Position numbers and translations under genes: made by a program
From: Temnopleurus reevesii
Lineage: Eukaryota; Echinodermata; Echinoidea; Temnopleuroida; Temnopleuridae
Direction of reading: 5' to 3'
DNA length: 13,201 nt
NCBI GenBank assembly: GCA_036244855.1
Contig: BQKZ01009071.1
Coordinates: 11,521-24,721, forward strand
Notes under the pieces: model-generated
Told to the model about the DNA's origin: nothing
The model's input: only the letters and a program-made list of their open reading frames with translations
Databases searched by the model: none
Shown here: positions 7,271 through 13,201 of the stretch, piece after piece
Position numbering within the stretch: the stretch's first letter is position 1
Layout: the number at the start of each line of letters is the position of its first letter

Positions 7271-8945
7271 TAAAGGGCGGAGTCGTGATTCCCACACTGG
7301 GCTTAACCAGCCCAACGTTGGGGCGTCCTCTTCTAAAAAGAAATCCAAAAAGAGGCAATTAACGGACCCGACCACTACGGTGGGTAAAGGGTCGACGCCC
7401 CCCATCGACTCGATGGCTACCGCCTCGCAGCCGGGGGGCAACAAGAGGCTCTGTACTGATCCACCAACGGCAGTTACACCCTCGGTAGAGGTTCCCAATG
7501 ACATAATGGCGTTCATCAAACACCTGATGGACAAGAGCGGGTGGTCGCCCTCAGCAACAGAGCCGACCCACCCCGCTCGAACCTCTCAGTCGAACCCGCC
7601 TGTGCCTACGCCCCCCCTAGACATGAATTACGTTTTAGCTGCTCCCCACACGGACGTGCTGGCGGACATGCAACCCGCGGACATGCTAACCGCGGATCTA
7701 GGGCGAGGCGAATGCGCGGATAGATTTCTGGATCCCGGTTATCCGACCTACCCGCCTGCCGAGCCCCATTCATGGGGATCGGCTATCCGTCCACGCCCCA
7801 CCGCAGCGCCGGTGCGAGGCGGGCCGGGAGGCGAGACGTGGGCCGCTGAGCTACCGCTTCACAGCGAGACCTGTCGCCCGTCTCAATCTTTTGGGGTGCG
7901 CTCGGCGTTCGATCGCCCTGTAGCTTCTTCCATTACTCCAGCGGCGCTAGGCGCCCCTCCCGGAGAAGAGTACTATGAACCTAGGGAACGCCCCGATTGG
8001 GAGGCGGCTTCCCAGGCGTCGGACTTAGAGGACGATTCCGCCTCTCAGGTGGGGGGGATGTCGGGCCAATATAGATCTTTGGCGGCCGACACCCGTGCCC
8101 TTCTGGAAAGGTATCTACCAGAAGAGTTCCCTTCCGATGAACAAGGCGAACGCAGTCGACCTCTGCTTTTCAGAGAAGATCGTACTGCGAGCGGCGTGCC
8201 TCTAACTAGCAATTTCAAGCAAGTATATGAGCAATTTCACAAGCTACCTTCTCACAAGGTAACTAAACTCAAGCCTCAAGCGAGGGAGTTTGCGTTCGTA
8301 GAGACCGACCAGGCCGGGTTCTTCACCCGCAAGGCCTTATCCCCCGACCTTCTTCAGTTAGGCAGTCGACTGGGGGTTAATTTCAAGGGCTCGAACTTCC
8401 TAAAATCAGACAAGTTTGCGAGCCTGATGGAATCCCATTCACGCTCAGCGCTCAGGCTGACAGCCTATTTGGGAACCCTCCTTTCTCTCAAGGCGAGGGC
8501 CCTGGAACTCAACATTTCAGAGCAAGACCAGGCCGTCTTACAAGAGGCCCTGCTCTCTCTTACGGGGTCCCTCTGGTCGGAACTGACGATTACCACGTCG
8601 ATAGCCACGGATGCCAGGCGGAGGCGGGCCCTCAACGCCCTAGGCATTGCGGAGGCCGAGGCGCCGGGCCTGTTGGCCACAGTGCCGGCCGACAGCCCCT
8701 TCCTTCTTGGAGGCAAGGTCTCTGAGGTGGTACAGCTCGAGATCGATGCTCGTAAGCAGGCCACGGAGCTGGCCAAGAGACTGAAGGCGTCTAACGCCAA
8801 CCCACGTCCCCTGCCAGCCGCATACCGCATCCCCAAACGTGGAGGCTTTGTGGCGCCCGCTTCTCCCGCCCCTATCCCGTCCCTCATGCAGGGCACGGCC
8901 GGGGCCAGCTCGGGGAACTCAGGCAAATCGGCCTTCAGAGGGTGA
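7113..8945 (+). CDS. gag: DIRS Gag-like ORF1, main segment after the frameshift
   Basis: This frame is open from 7113 to the TGA at 8943-8945. Its first in-frame ATG is at 7413, but upstream of that it already encodes Ser/Pro-rich sequence and a nuclear-signal-like cluster, SSSKKKSKKR (about 7326-7355), so it is probably the continuation of the segment at 6824. The N-terminal half is Pro/Ala/acid-rich. The C-terminal half (about 8080-8800) looks folded and helical, with AGFFTRKALSPDLLQLG, LRLTAYLGTLLSLKA and SPFLLGGKVSEV, the layout of the putative capsid/Gag ORF of metazoan DIRS elements. There is no CCHC zinc knuckle, as is usual for DIRS. It would act as the RNA-binding particle protein; that role is inferred. 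It overlaps the RT frame by up to 161 nt. Confidence 0.72.
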   Translation, partial: ASGRINTPPGQVAFGSTPTSSTAIVGQHSQSCSGLTPRVGSPSPPPHLTGAGNKGRSRDSHTGLNQPNVGASSSKKKSKKRQLTDPTTTVGKGSTPPIDSMATASQPGGNKRLCTDPPTAVTPSVEVPNDIMAFIKHLMDKSGWSPSATEPTHPARTSQSNPPVPTPPLDMNYVLAAPHTDVLADMQPADMLTADLGRGECADRFLDPGYPTYPPAEPHSWGSAIRPRPTAAPVRGGPGGETWAAELPLHSETCRPSQSFGVRSAFDRPVASSITPAALGAPPGEEYYEPRERPDWEAASQASDLEDDSASQVGGMSGQYRSLAADTRALLERYLPEEFPSDEQGERSRPLLFREDRTASGVPLTSNFKQVYEQFHKLPSHKVTKLKPQAREFAFVETDQAGFFTRKALSPDLLQLGSRLGVNFKGSNFLKSDKFASLMESHSRSALRLTAYLGTLLSLKARALELNISEQDQAVLQEALLSLTGSLWSELTITTSIATDARRRRALNALGIAEAEAPGLLATVPADSPFLLGGKVSEVVQLEIDARKQATELAKRLKASNANPRPLPAAYRIPKRGGFVAPASPAPIPSLMQGTAGASSGNSGKSAFRG

Positions 8946-10944
8946 GGCAGAGGCCGGGGCCGCGGCCGCGGGGCCCCCCGCGGATCAAAGCGTGTTTGAG
9001 GGTGCGCCCCGAGCATTGGGAGAGGGAGTAGGCGGCCGTCTCCAGCAATTTCTTCCCTTTTGGGAAGAAATTACCGAAGACAAGTTCGTTCTCTCCGTCG
9101 TGAGGGGGGGCTACTGCATACAACTGTCAGAGCCCCTCCCGCACGGCGCTATCCGCCGCCGCTCTCCTCACATCTCCCCCCTTTTTCAGGAGGACCTCTC
9201 GAAAGAAATAGAGCTCCTCCTAAAGAAGGGGGCGATAGAACGGGTGTCAGACCATCCCAGGCTGTGTCTGTCTCCTGTCTTCATCGTCCCAAAGCGCTCG
9301 GGGAAACTACGCATGATTCTGAACATGAAAGTAATAAATACCTTCATTCCAGACGAACGTTTCCGGATGGAGACGCTAGCCACTATCCTGCCGGCCATCA
9401 ACCCGGAAGATGTGGCGATTTCTATCGACCTGCAGGATGCCTATTTTCACATCCCCGTGCACCCTGCTTCGAGGGATCTCCTGGGGTTCTCTCTTCAGGG
9501 AGTAACCTACAGGTATCGGGCACTACCATTCGGCCTGAAGCCAGCACCACGGGTCTTCACCCGAGTGGTCTCGGCTCTGGCTACGTACCTCAGGAAGCGG
9601 GGTCTTAGGCTGTTCACGTACCTAGACGACTGGCTCCTCATAGCCAGCTCCGTAGAGGAGCTTCAGTCTCAAGCGGACCTGCTCTTGGACACCGTTCAAA
9701 GAGCAGGTTTCGTAATCAACTGGGAGAAATCAGAACTGTCTCCCACCCGCAATCCACTCTACTTGGGCGCGGATATCGACATTCCAAACCAGCTGGCCCG
9801 CCCCAGCCGAGACAGGGTGCGCGCCATCATGTCGCTGGCCCAATCCCTTCGCCGACAGCACAGGGCAAGGGCAGAACGCTGGCGGGTGCTTCTAGGACAC
9901 CTGGCCAGCTTGGTCGACGTCCTACGGGACTGCCGACTGCACATGCGGCCCCTCCAATTTCATCTGAGAAAGTTTTTCAGGCCCACCCAGGACCCCCGGA
10001 AGGTTTGGGTCCCCCTCTCCACAAGTATCAGGCTCACCCTGCATACGTGGAGCCAGGAGAGCTTCCTCAGACAGGGCAAAGCACTGAGAGCACCCTCGCC
10101 GTCTGTCACAGTGACAACGGACGCTTCCTTTCTGGGGTGGGGCGGTCATTGCCAGGGCAGTGTGGCCTCGGGGGATTGGTCCGACCAACGTACCCTTCCC
10201 CATATCAATGTGCTGGAACTCCTGGCTGTATTCAGGTCCTTCCAGCACTTTCAGGACAGAATCACGGGTCAGACCGTGATGGTTCTGACAGACAATACGA
10301 CCGTCACTGCCTACATCAACAGGCAGGGCGGCATGCGATCCAGGACACTGAACGATCTGGCCGCAGAATTCTGGAGTTGGTGTCGGGACCGGAAGGTGCT
10401 CCCGTTCGCCTCCTATCTTCCCGGTCAGGAGAATCTGTTAGCAGACTTCCTGTCCAGAGGCATGTGTCTCCAGTCCGAGTGGACCCTAGAGGGGGAGGTC
10501 TTCGACCTCTTGAAGAGACAATGGCCCCTCCTGGAGGTGGACCTGTTCGCCTCGTCATTCACACACAGGCTCCCGACCTACTGTTCGAGGGTTCGGGACC
10601 CGAACGCATGGGCCCTCGACGCCTTCGCCATCTCATGGGCGAATCTCAGGAGCTATGCCTTTCCTCCGATCTCCCTGATTCCGAGGATCCTGGGGAAGAT
10701 TCAGGAGGACCGAGCCTGGGTGCTTCTGATAGCGCCAGACTGGCCGAGGAGACCATGGTTCCCTCTACTCCTGTCTCTGCTGGACGGCCCTCCAGTTCCG
10801 CTTCCACAGAGAAGAGACATCATAGCACAACCGTTATCGGGGATCCTCCACAAGGACTGGACGGCGCTACACTTGACCGCCTGGCCGTTGTCGGGGTTGA
10901 CGCACGGTCGGCGGGCTTATAGGAGCGGGCTTCCGGTTTTGTAG
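8785..10944 (+). CDS. pol: DIRS reverse transcriptase / RNase H / methyltransferase-like polyprotein
   Basis: Open from 8785 (after TGA 8782-8784) to TAG 10942-10944. Counting from the GTG at 8839 as residue 1 of 701, the RT spans about 80-400, with motif A in ISIDLQDAYFHIPV (Asp197), motif B in LPFGLKPAP (229-237) and the catalytic YLDD at 261-264. RNase H spans about 420-540, with the acidic set Asp428 (TTDAS), Glu460 (NVLE), Asp485 (LTDNT) and Asp536 (LADFLSRG). A C-terminal region, about 560-650, has EVDLFAS, WALDAFAISW, YAFPPISLI and APDWPRRPWF, the layout of the methyltransferase-like domain of DIRS elements. The protein copies the element RNA and degrades the RNA strand. The first in-frame ATG (9313) lies inside the RT domain, so translation must begin some other way. 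Confidence 0.93.
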   Translation, partial: RRLTPTHVPCQPHTASPNVEALWRPLLPPLSRPSCRARPGPARGTQANRPSEGEAEAGAAAAGPPADQSVFEGAPRALGEGVGGRLQQFLPFWEEITEDKFVLSVVRGGYCIQLSEPLPHGAIRRRSPHISPLFQEDLSKEIELLLKKGAIERVSDHPRLCLSPVFIVPKRSGKLRMILNMKVINTFIPDERFRMETLATILPAINPEDVAISIDLQDAYFHIPVHPASRDLLGFSLQGVTYRYRALPFGLKPAPRVFTRVVSALATYLRKRGLRLFTYLDDWLLIASSVEELQSQADLLLDTVQRAGFVINWEKSELSPTRNPLYLGADIDIPNQLARPSRDRVRAIMSLAQSLRRQHRARAERWRVLLGHLASLVDVLRDCRLHMRPLQFHLRKFFRPTQDPRKVWVPLSTSIRLTLHTWSQESFLRQGKALRAPSPSVTVTTDASFLGWGGHCQGSVASGDWSDQRTLPHINVLELLAVFRSFQHFQDRITGQTVMVLTDNTTVTAYINRQGGMRSRTLNDLAAEFWSWCRDRKVLPFASYLPGQENLLADFLSRGMCLQSEWTLEGEVFDLLKRQWPLLEVDLFASSFTHRLPTYCSRVRDPNAWALDAFAISWANLRSYAFPPISLIPRILGKIQEDRAWVLLIAPDWPRRPWFPLLLSLLDGPPVPLPQRRDIIAQPLSGILHKDWTALHLTAWPLSGLTHGRRAYRSGLPVL

Positions 10945-11933
10945 TGCAGAGCAGACGGCGCTCCACTAGAACAGTGTACAACTCTAGATTGGACGCGTTC
11001 TACCTTTGGTGTGAGGAAAGAGGGGTTGCCCCCCGCTCTTCCTCAGTGGGCGATGTCGCCGACTTTCTGATCTCCCTGTTTGGTCAGGGTAGAGCCCTTT
11101 CCACGATTCGTGGTTACAGATCAGCCATCGCAGCGGTACACTCCGGCTTTGCAGATGGTTCGGGGGTATCTACGTCCCCCCTCCTTTCTAGTGTTTTGAG
11201 GGCCTTTCACCTCGAACGACCCCAGAACCGTAGGCTGACGCCTTCCTGGAGCTTACCTAGAGTATTGCAAGCTCTGGCGCAACCGCCTTATGAACCCTTG
11301 GCAAAGGCGTCCTTGCACCACCTATCAGTCAAGACGGCCTTCCTCCTAGCTATAGCTTCGTGCCAACGTCGGAGCACCTTGCACGCACTCTCGGTTGCTC
11401 CTGGCCATCTTAGATGGGAGAGACAAGGGGTTCGTCTTGTTCCCAATCCCACCTTCATTGCCAAGAACCAATGCGAGTCCTCAGGCACGGTGGAGATAGT
11501 TATTGACTCCCTCAAGGAATTTTCCTCTGTAGTGGAGGATAAGGTTTGGTGCCCAGTTCGGGCTCTCAAATGGTATGTTGACAAGACTCGGGGCATTCGG
11601 AACGATCATGACCAGCTCTTCCTCATTTCTCGGCAACCTTTCTCCCCAGCGTCCCGGGAAACTATCTCCCGGTGGATCGTGGAGGCTATCCGAGCAGCAG
11701 GCCCGGAAGCACTCCTGTCGGGAGAACCCCCCAAAGCGCATGACACGCGTAGTATTTCTACGTCGTGGGCGCTTTTTCAAGGTGTGCCCTGGGAGGACAT
11801 TATGAAAGCTGCCTATTGGCGCTCATCCTCCTCGTTTATCTCTTTCTACTTGAGAGATATCCCCTCTGGGGAGGCCTTGTTTGGCTCTTCCGTCCTTAGA
11901 GCTGCGTCATCTTCGCTTCCAGCCCCACGTTAA
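10923..11933 (+). CDS. YR: DIRS tyrosine recombinase
   Basis: Open from 10923 (after TAG 10920-10922) to TAA at 11931-11933, overlapping the RT frame by 22 nt in the -1 frame. Counting from the GTG at 10944 as residue 1 of 329, an N-terminal SAM-like DNA-binding part (RSTRTVYNSRLDAFYLWC, STIRGYRSAIAAVH) precedes the catalytic domain. The catalytic residues fit Arg142 (in SCQRRSTLHAL), His266 and Arg269 (HDTRS), Trp292 in the His/Trp position and the nucleophile Tyr302 (in FISFYLRD). It would integrate the circular DNA copy without a long target duplication. There is no ATG before residue 288, so expression needs frameshifting, reinitiation or splicing. No disabling change is seen. Confidence 0.93.
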   Translation, partial: ERASGFVVQSRRRSTRTVYNSRLDAFYLWCEERGVAPRSSSVGDVADFLISLFGQGRALSTIRGYRSAIAAVHSGFADGSGVSTSPLLSSVLRAFHLERPQNRRLTPSWSLPRVLQALAQPPYEPLAKASLHHLSVKTAFLLAIASCQRRSTLHALSVAPGHLRWERQGVRLVPNPTFIAKNQCESSGTVEIVIDSLKEFSSVVEDKVWCPVRALKWYVDKTRGIRNDHDQLFLISRQPFSPASRETISRWIVEAIRAAGPEALLSGEPPKAHDTRSISTSWALFQGVPWEDIMKAAYWRSSSSFISFYLRDIPSGEALFGSSVLRAASSSLPAPR

Positions 11934-11973
11934 CCGTCCAGGGACATGCCACCCGGCGTTAGATCCGTGCTAT

Positions 11974-12070
11974 TCTAGCAAAATAGGTAGATACATCGAT
12001 TTCTTGCTGTAAATCAGAAAAATTAGAACTAATTTTATTATTTACTAGATAAATCGATGTATCTACCTAT
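11974..12070 (+). repeat. DIRS internal complementary region (ICR)
   Basis: The first part (11974-12014) is the complement of the left terminus (from 6224 inward), with one mismatch at 12003. The second part (12013-12070) is the complement of the right terminus (12323 inward to 12266), including all of the right-specific extension. The two halves share AT at 12013-12014, the point where the element ends would meet in a circle. This is the defining DIRS feature that templates circular DNA formation. It lies 40 bp after the recombinase stop; 12071-12128 between it and the right ITR is unexplained spacer. Confidence 0.93.
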
Positions 12071-12128
12071 GTCCCTCCCACCATCCCCTCGCCTTGTTTC
12101 GCAACATGTCCGCGGTCTTGAATCGTTC

Positions 12129-12323
12129 GGAAAAGGAAAAGGCAAGATGGCGCCCGCGCGCGCTAACGGATGGACGGTGATCACGTGACGTGGGGTAAGG
12201 GGGCTGGCGCGAAAATTGACTTAGCAAATCTCGATAGTATCGGCTAGAATCGGAGCTCTAGCAAAATAGGTAGATACATCGATTTATCTAGTAAATAATA
12301 AAATTAGTTCTAATTTTTCTGAT
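12129..12323 (-). repeat. DIRS right inverted terminal repeat with right-specific extension
   Basis: Positions 12129-12287 are perfectly complementary to 6234-6392. Beyond this, 12288-12323 is unique to the right end and ends TTTTTCTGAT; the internal complementary region contains its full complement, which fixes the boundary at AT 12322-12323. The extension is AT-rich and holds an AATAAA. Confidence 0.92.
12297..12302 (+). terminator. Putative DIRS polyadenylation signal
   Basis: AATAAA lies in the right-specific extension, 21 bp before the element end. Cleavage at the usual 10-30 nt downstream would fall at or very near the terminus, so a full-length transcript could include the whole right end. 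Confidence 0.45.
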
Positions 12324-12630
12324 ATATTCAAATTTACTTGACGAATAAGCCCATAAAATACATAGCATGCCTATTCTAGGTACAGGTTTAGAATTATGAC
12401 TATCGCATCTGACTCGCCGAAATTTTATTTCGGTATTTGACAAAGTTATCCATTGACTTTAAGTTTGTATAAGCATGTAAGAATTAACTGATTAGATTTT
12501 AATTGTGGGGTCAAGGGTCAAATATCACAGGGTCAAAACTCGTGAAAAATCACCCAAAATAGCTCATTACCGCGATAACTTCAGGACAAGGGAATCAAAG
12601 GGAATGCTTCTGATAAGGGGTAATATCTTG
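12324..12630. other. Flank between DIRS element and tandem array
   Basis: AT-rich sequence without a recognised gene. It contains three GGGTCA motifs (12508, 12515 and 12530), the first two spaced by one base. It is probably still WRAP53 intron. Nothing else supported. Confidence 0.5.
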
Positions 12631-12735
12631 ATAGATAATATTTATTCAATATTGTCGCCAATGGCCCACAAAGGGGTGCACACGCTATACTGCTTTGTGA
12701 AGTTACCCGGAGGCTATGAAAAAAATTCATAGGCT

Positions 12736-12807
12736 GTACCGGGTGGGACTCGAACCCACGACCTCTGGATGACTAGACCAGTGTCATTACCACTAGACCA
12801 CCGGAGC
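12736..12807 (-). repeat. tRNA-like Pol III module, unit 1
   Basis: 72 nt on the minus strand fold as a tRNA: a GTC/GAC D stem, an A box in TGGTCTAGTGGTAATGAC, an anticodon stem CTGG/CCAG with loop CTAGTCA (AGT in the anticodon position), a perfect T arm GTGGG-TTCGAGT-CCCAC containing the B box, and acceptor strands GCTCCGG and CCGGTAC with two mismatches. C at position 37 and a T-T pair closing the anticodon stem argue against a working tRNA-Thr. A T7 run (12725-12719) begins 11 nt after its 3' end. Confidence 0.72.
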
Positions 12808-12985
12808 GCCGTAGCAACAAGGTTCTGTGAATCCAATGTGTTTGAAAGGTTTGTGATTAATTCCGCTGGGTGACGTAATGATAGATATAATTTATTCAAT
12901 ATTGTCGCCAACGGCCCACAAAGGGCTGCACACGCTATACTGCTGTGTGAAGTTACCCGGAGACTATGAAAAAAATTCATAGGCT

Positions 12986-13057
12986 GTACCGGGTGGGACT
13001 CGAACTCACGACCTCTGGATGACTAGACCAGTGTCATAACCACAAGACCACCGGAGC
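12986..13057 (-). repeat. tRNA-like Pol III module, unit 2
   Basis: Same module as in unit 1, with changes in the A box (TGGTCTTGTGGTTATGAC) and one T-stem base (GTGAG opposite CCCAC), giving a mismatch. The T7 run is kept at 12975-12969. It appears slightly more decayed than unit 1. Confidence 0.7.
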
Positions 13058-13201
13058 GCCGTAGCGACAAGGTTCTGTGAATCCAATGTGTTTGAAAGGT
13101 TTGCGATTAATTCCGCTGGGTGACGTAATGATAGATATAATTTATTCAATATTGTCGCCAATGGCCCACAAAGGGGTGCACACGCTATACTACTGTGTGA
13201 A

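Larger units (their letters stand above)
6224..12323 (+). mobile_element. Complete DIRS-type tyrosine-recombinase retrotransposon
   Basis: An element of about 6.1 kb inserted in the WRAP53 intron in the sense direction. The order is left ITR, leader, Gag-like region, RT/RNase H/methyltransferase-like frame, tyrosine recombinase, internal complementary region, right ITR. It has no LTRs and no integrase of the DDE type. The ends were fixed from the internal complementary region: both termini share AT (6224-6225 and 12322-12323), and no longer target duplication flanks them, as expected for recombinase-mediated insertion. The right end has about 32 bp beyond the ITR match, like the longer right end of Dictyostelium DIRS-1. 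Perfect ITR identity and open RT and recombinase frames suggest a fairly recent insertion, with one apparent frameshift in the Gag region. Confidence 0.93.
12631..13201 (-). repeat. Tandem array of 250-bp tRNA-like units (runs off the window)
   Basis: Unit 1 is 12631-12880, unit 2 is 12881-13130, and a third unit runs from 13131 to the window end. The period is exactly 250 bp; units 1 and 2 differ at 11 positions by eye (about 95.6 percent identical). Read on the minus strand, each full unit has a tRNA-shaped module and then a hairpin, CTATGAA and TTCATAG around a T7 run, a plausible Pol III terminator. No protein is encoded; an 88-codon minus-strand frame across the unit border is chance. 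The array looks like a SINE-derived satellite. Confidence 0.88.

Noticed and set aside
8465..9016. 183-codon minus-strand frame
   Set aside because: Antisense to the Gag/RT junction, Arg/Ala/Pro-rich as expected of a GC-rich shadow frame; no family features.
9060..9608. 182-codon plus-strand frame
   Set aside because: Overlaps the RT core in another frame and lacks any motif.
10005..10922. 305-codon plus-strand frame
   Set aside because: Out-of-frame shadow of the RNase H and methyltransferase-like part, which has clear motifs in its own frame.
12508..12535. GGGTCA repeats as a nuclear receptor element
   Set aside because: Short motif in intron or repeat DNA with no nearby promoter; too weak to call.
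12736..12807. Functional tRNA-Thr(AGT) gene
   Set aside because: Two acceptor-stem mismatches, C at position 37 and a T-T closing pair in the anticodon stem, plus tandem repetition, fit a tRNA-like SINE better.
12714..12980. 88-codon minus-strand frame
   Set aside because: Spans the border of tandem units and is explained by the tRNA-like repeat.
12631..13201. CRISPR array
   Set aside because: Repeat unit is 250 bp without spacers and the context is animal DNA.

Overview
The window is AT-rich animal genomic DNA, most likely from a marine deuterostome invertebrate (echinoderm, hemichordate or cephalochordate). That placement is an inference from the density and type of interspersed repeats (tRNA-derived SINEs, (TTA)n-tailed LINE and SINE ends, TTAA- and TAA-flanked MITEs) and from the divergence of the host gene from human.

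Host gene. Three short plus-strand exons, at 670-760, 2674-2806 and 4859-4951, have canonical AG/GT borders and compatible phases. They encode consecutive pieces of the WD40 domain of WRAP53 (TCAB1/WDR79), the telomerase and scaRNA Cajal-body protein. Earlier and later exons lie outside the window or were not found, so nearly everything else here is intronic.

Introns. Intron 1 (761-2673) holds a 5'-truncated non-LTR retrotransposon, a minus-strand tRNA-derived SINE, a 357-bp TTAA-flanked MITE, and a tandem duplication of the splice acceptor plus the first 34 nt of the middle exon, which leaves a decoy acceptor. Intron 2 (2807-4858) holds a SINE, a tRNA-like SINE, a second TTAA MITE and a TAA-flanked Harbinger-like MITE. 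The third intron begins at 4952 and holds a foldback element and then a large retrotransposon.

DIRS element (about 6224-12323, GC-rich against its surroundings). This is an essentially complete tyrosine-recombinase retrotransposon in the same orientation as the host gene. It has inverted terminal repeats with 159 bp of perfect identity, a Gag-like region with one apparent frameshift, an RT/RNase H/methyltransferase-like polyprotein, a tyrosine recombinase with its R-H-R-Y residues, and an internal complementary region (11974-12070) that is the exact complement of the right end joined to the left end. RT would copy the RNA, the internal complementary region would template a circle joining the two termini, and the recombinase would integrate that circle at a short shared sequence, here AT. 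The RT and recombinase frames have no usable ATG, so recoding or another non-standard route is implied.

Right edge. From 12631 to the window end runs a tandem array with a 250-bp period (two full units and part of a third). Each full unit carries, on the minus strand, a tRNA-shaped RNA polymerase III module followed by a hairpin containing a T7 run. A dispersed relative of this module sits in intron 2.
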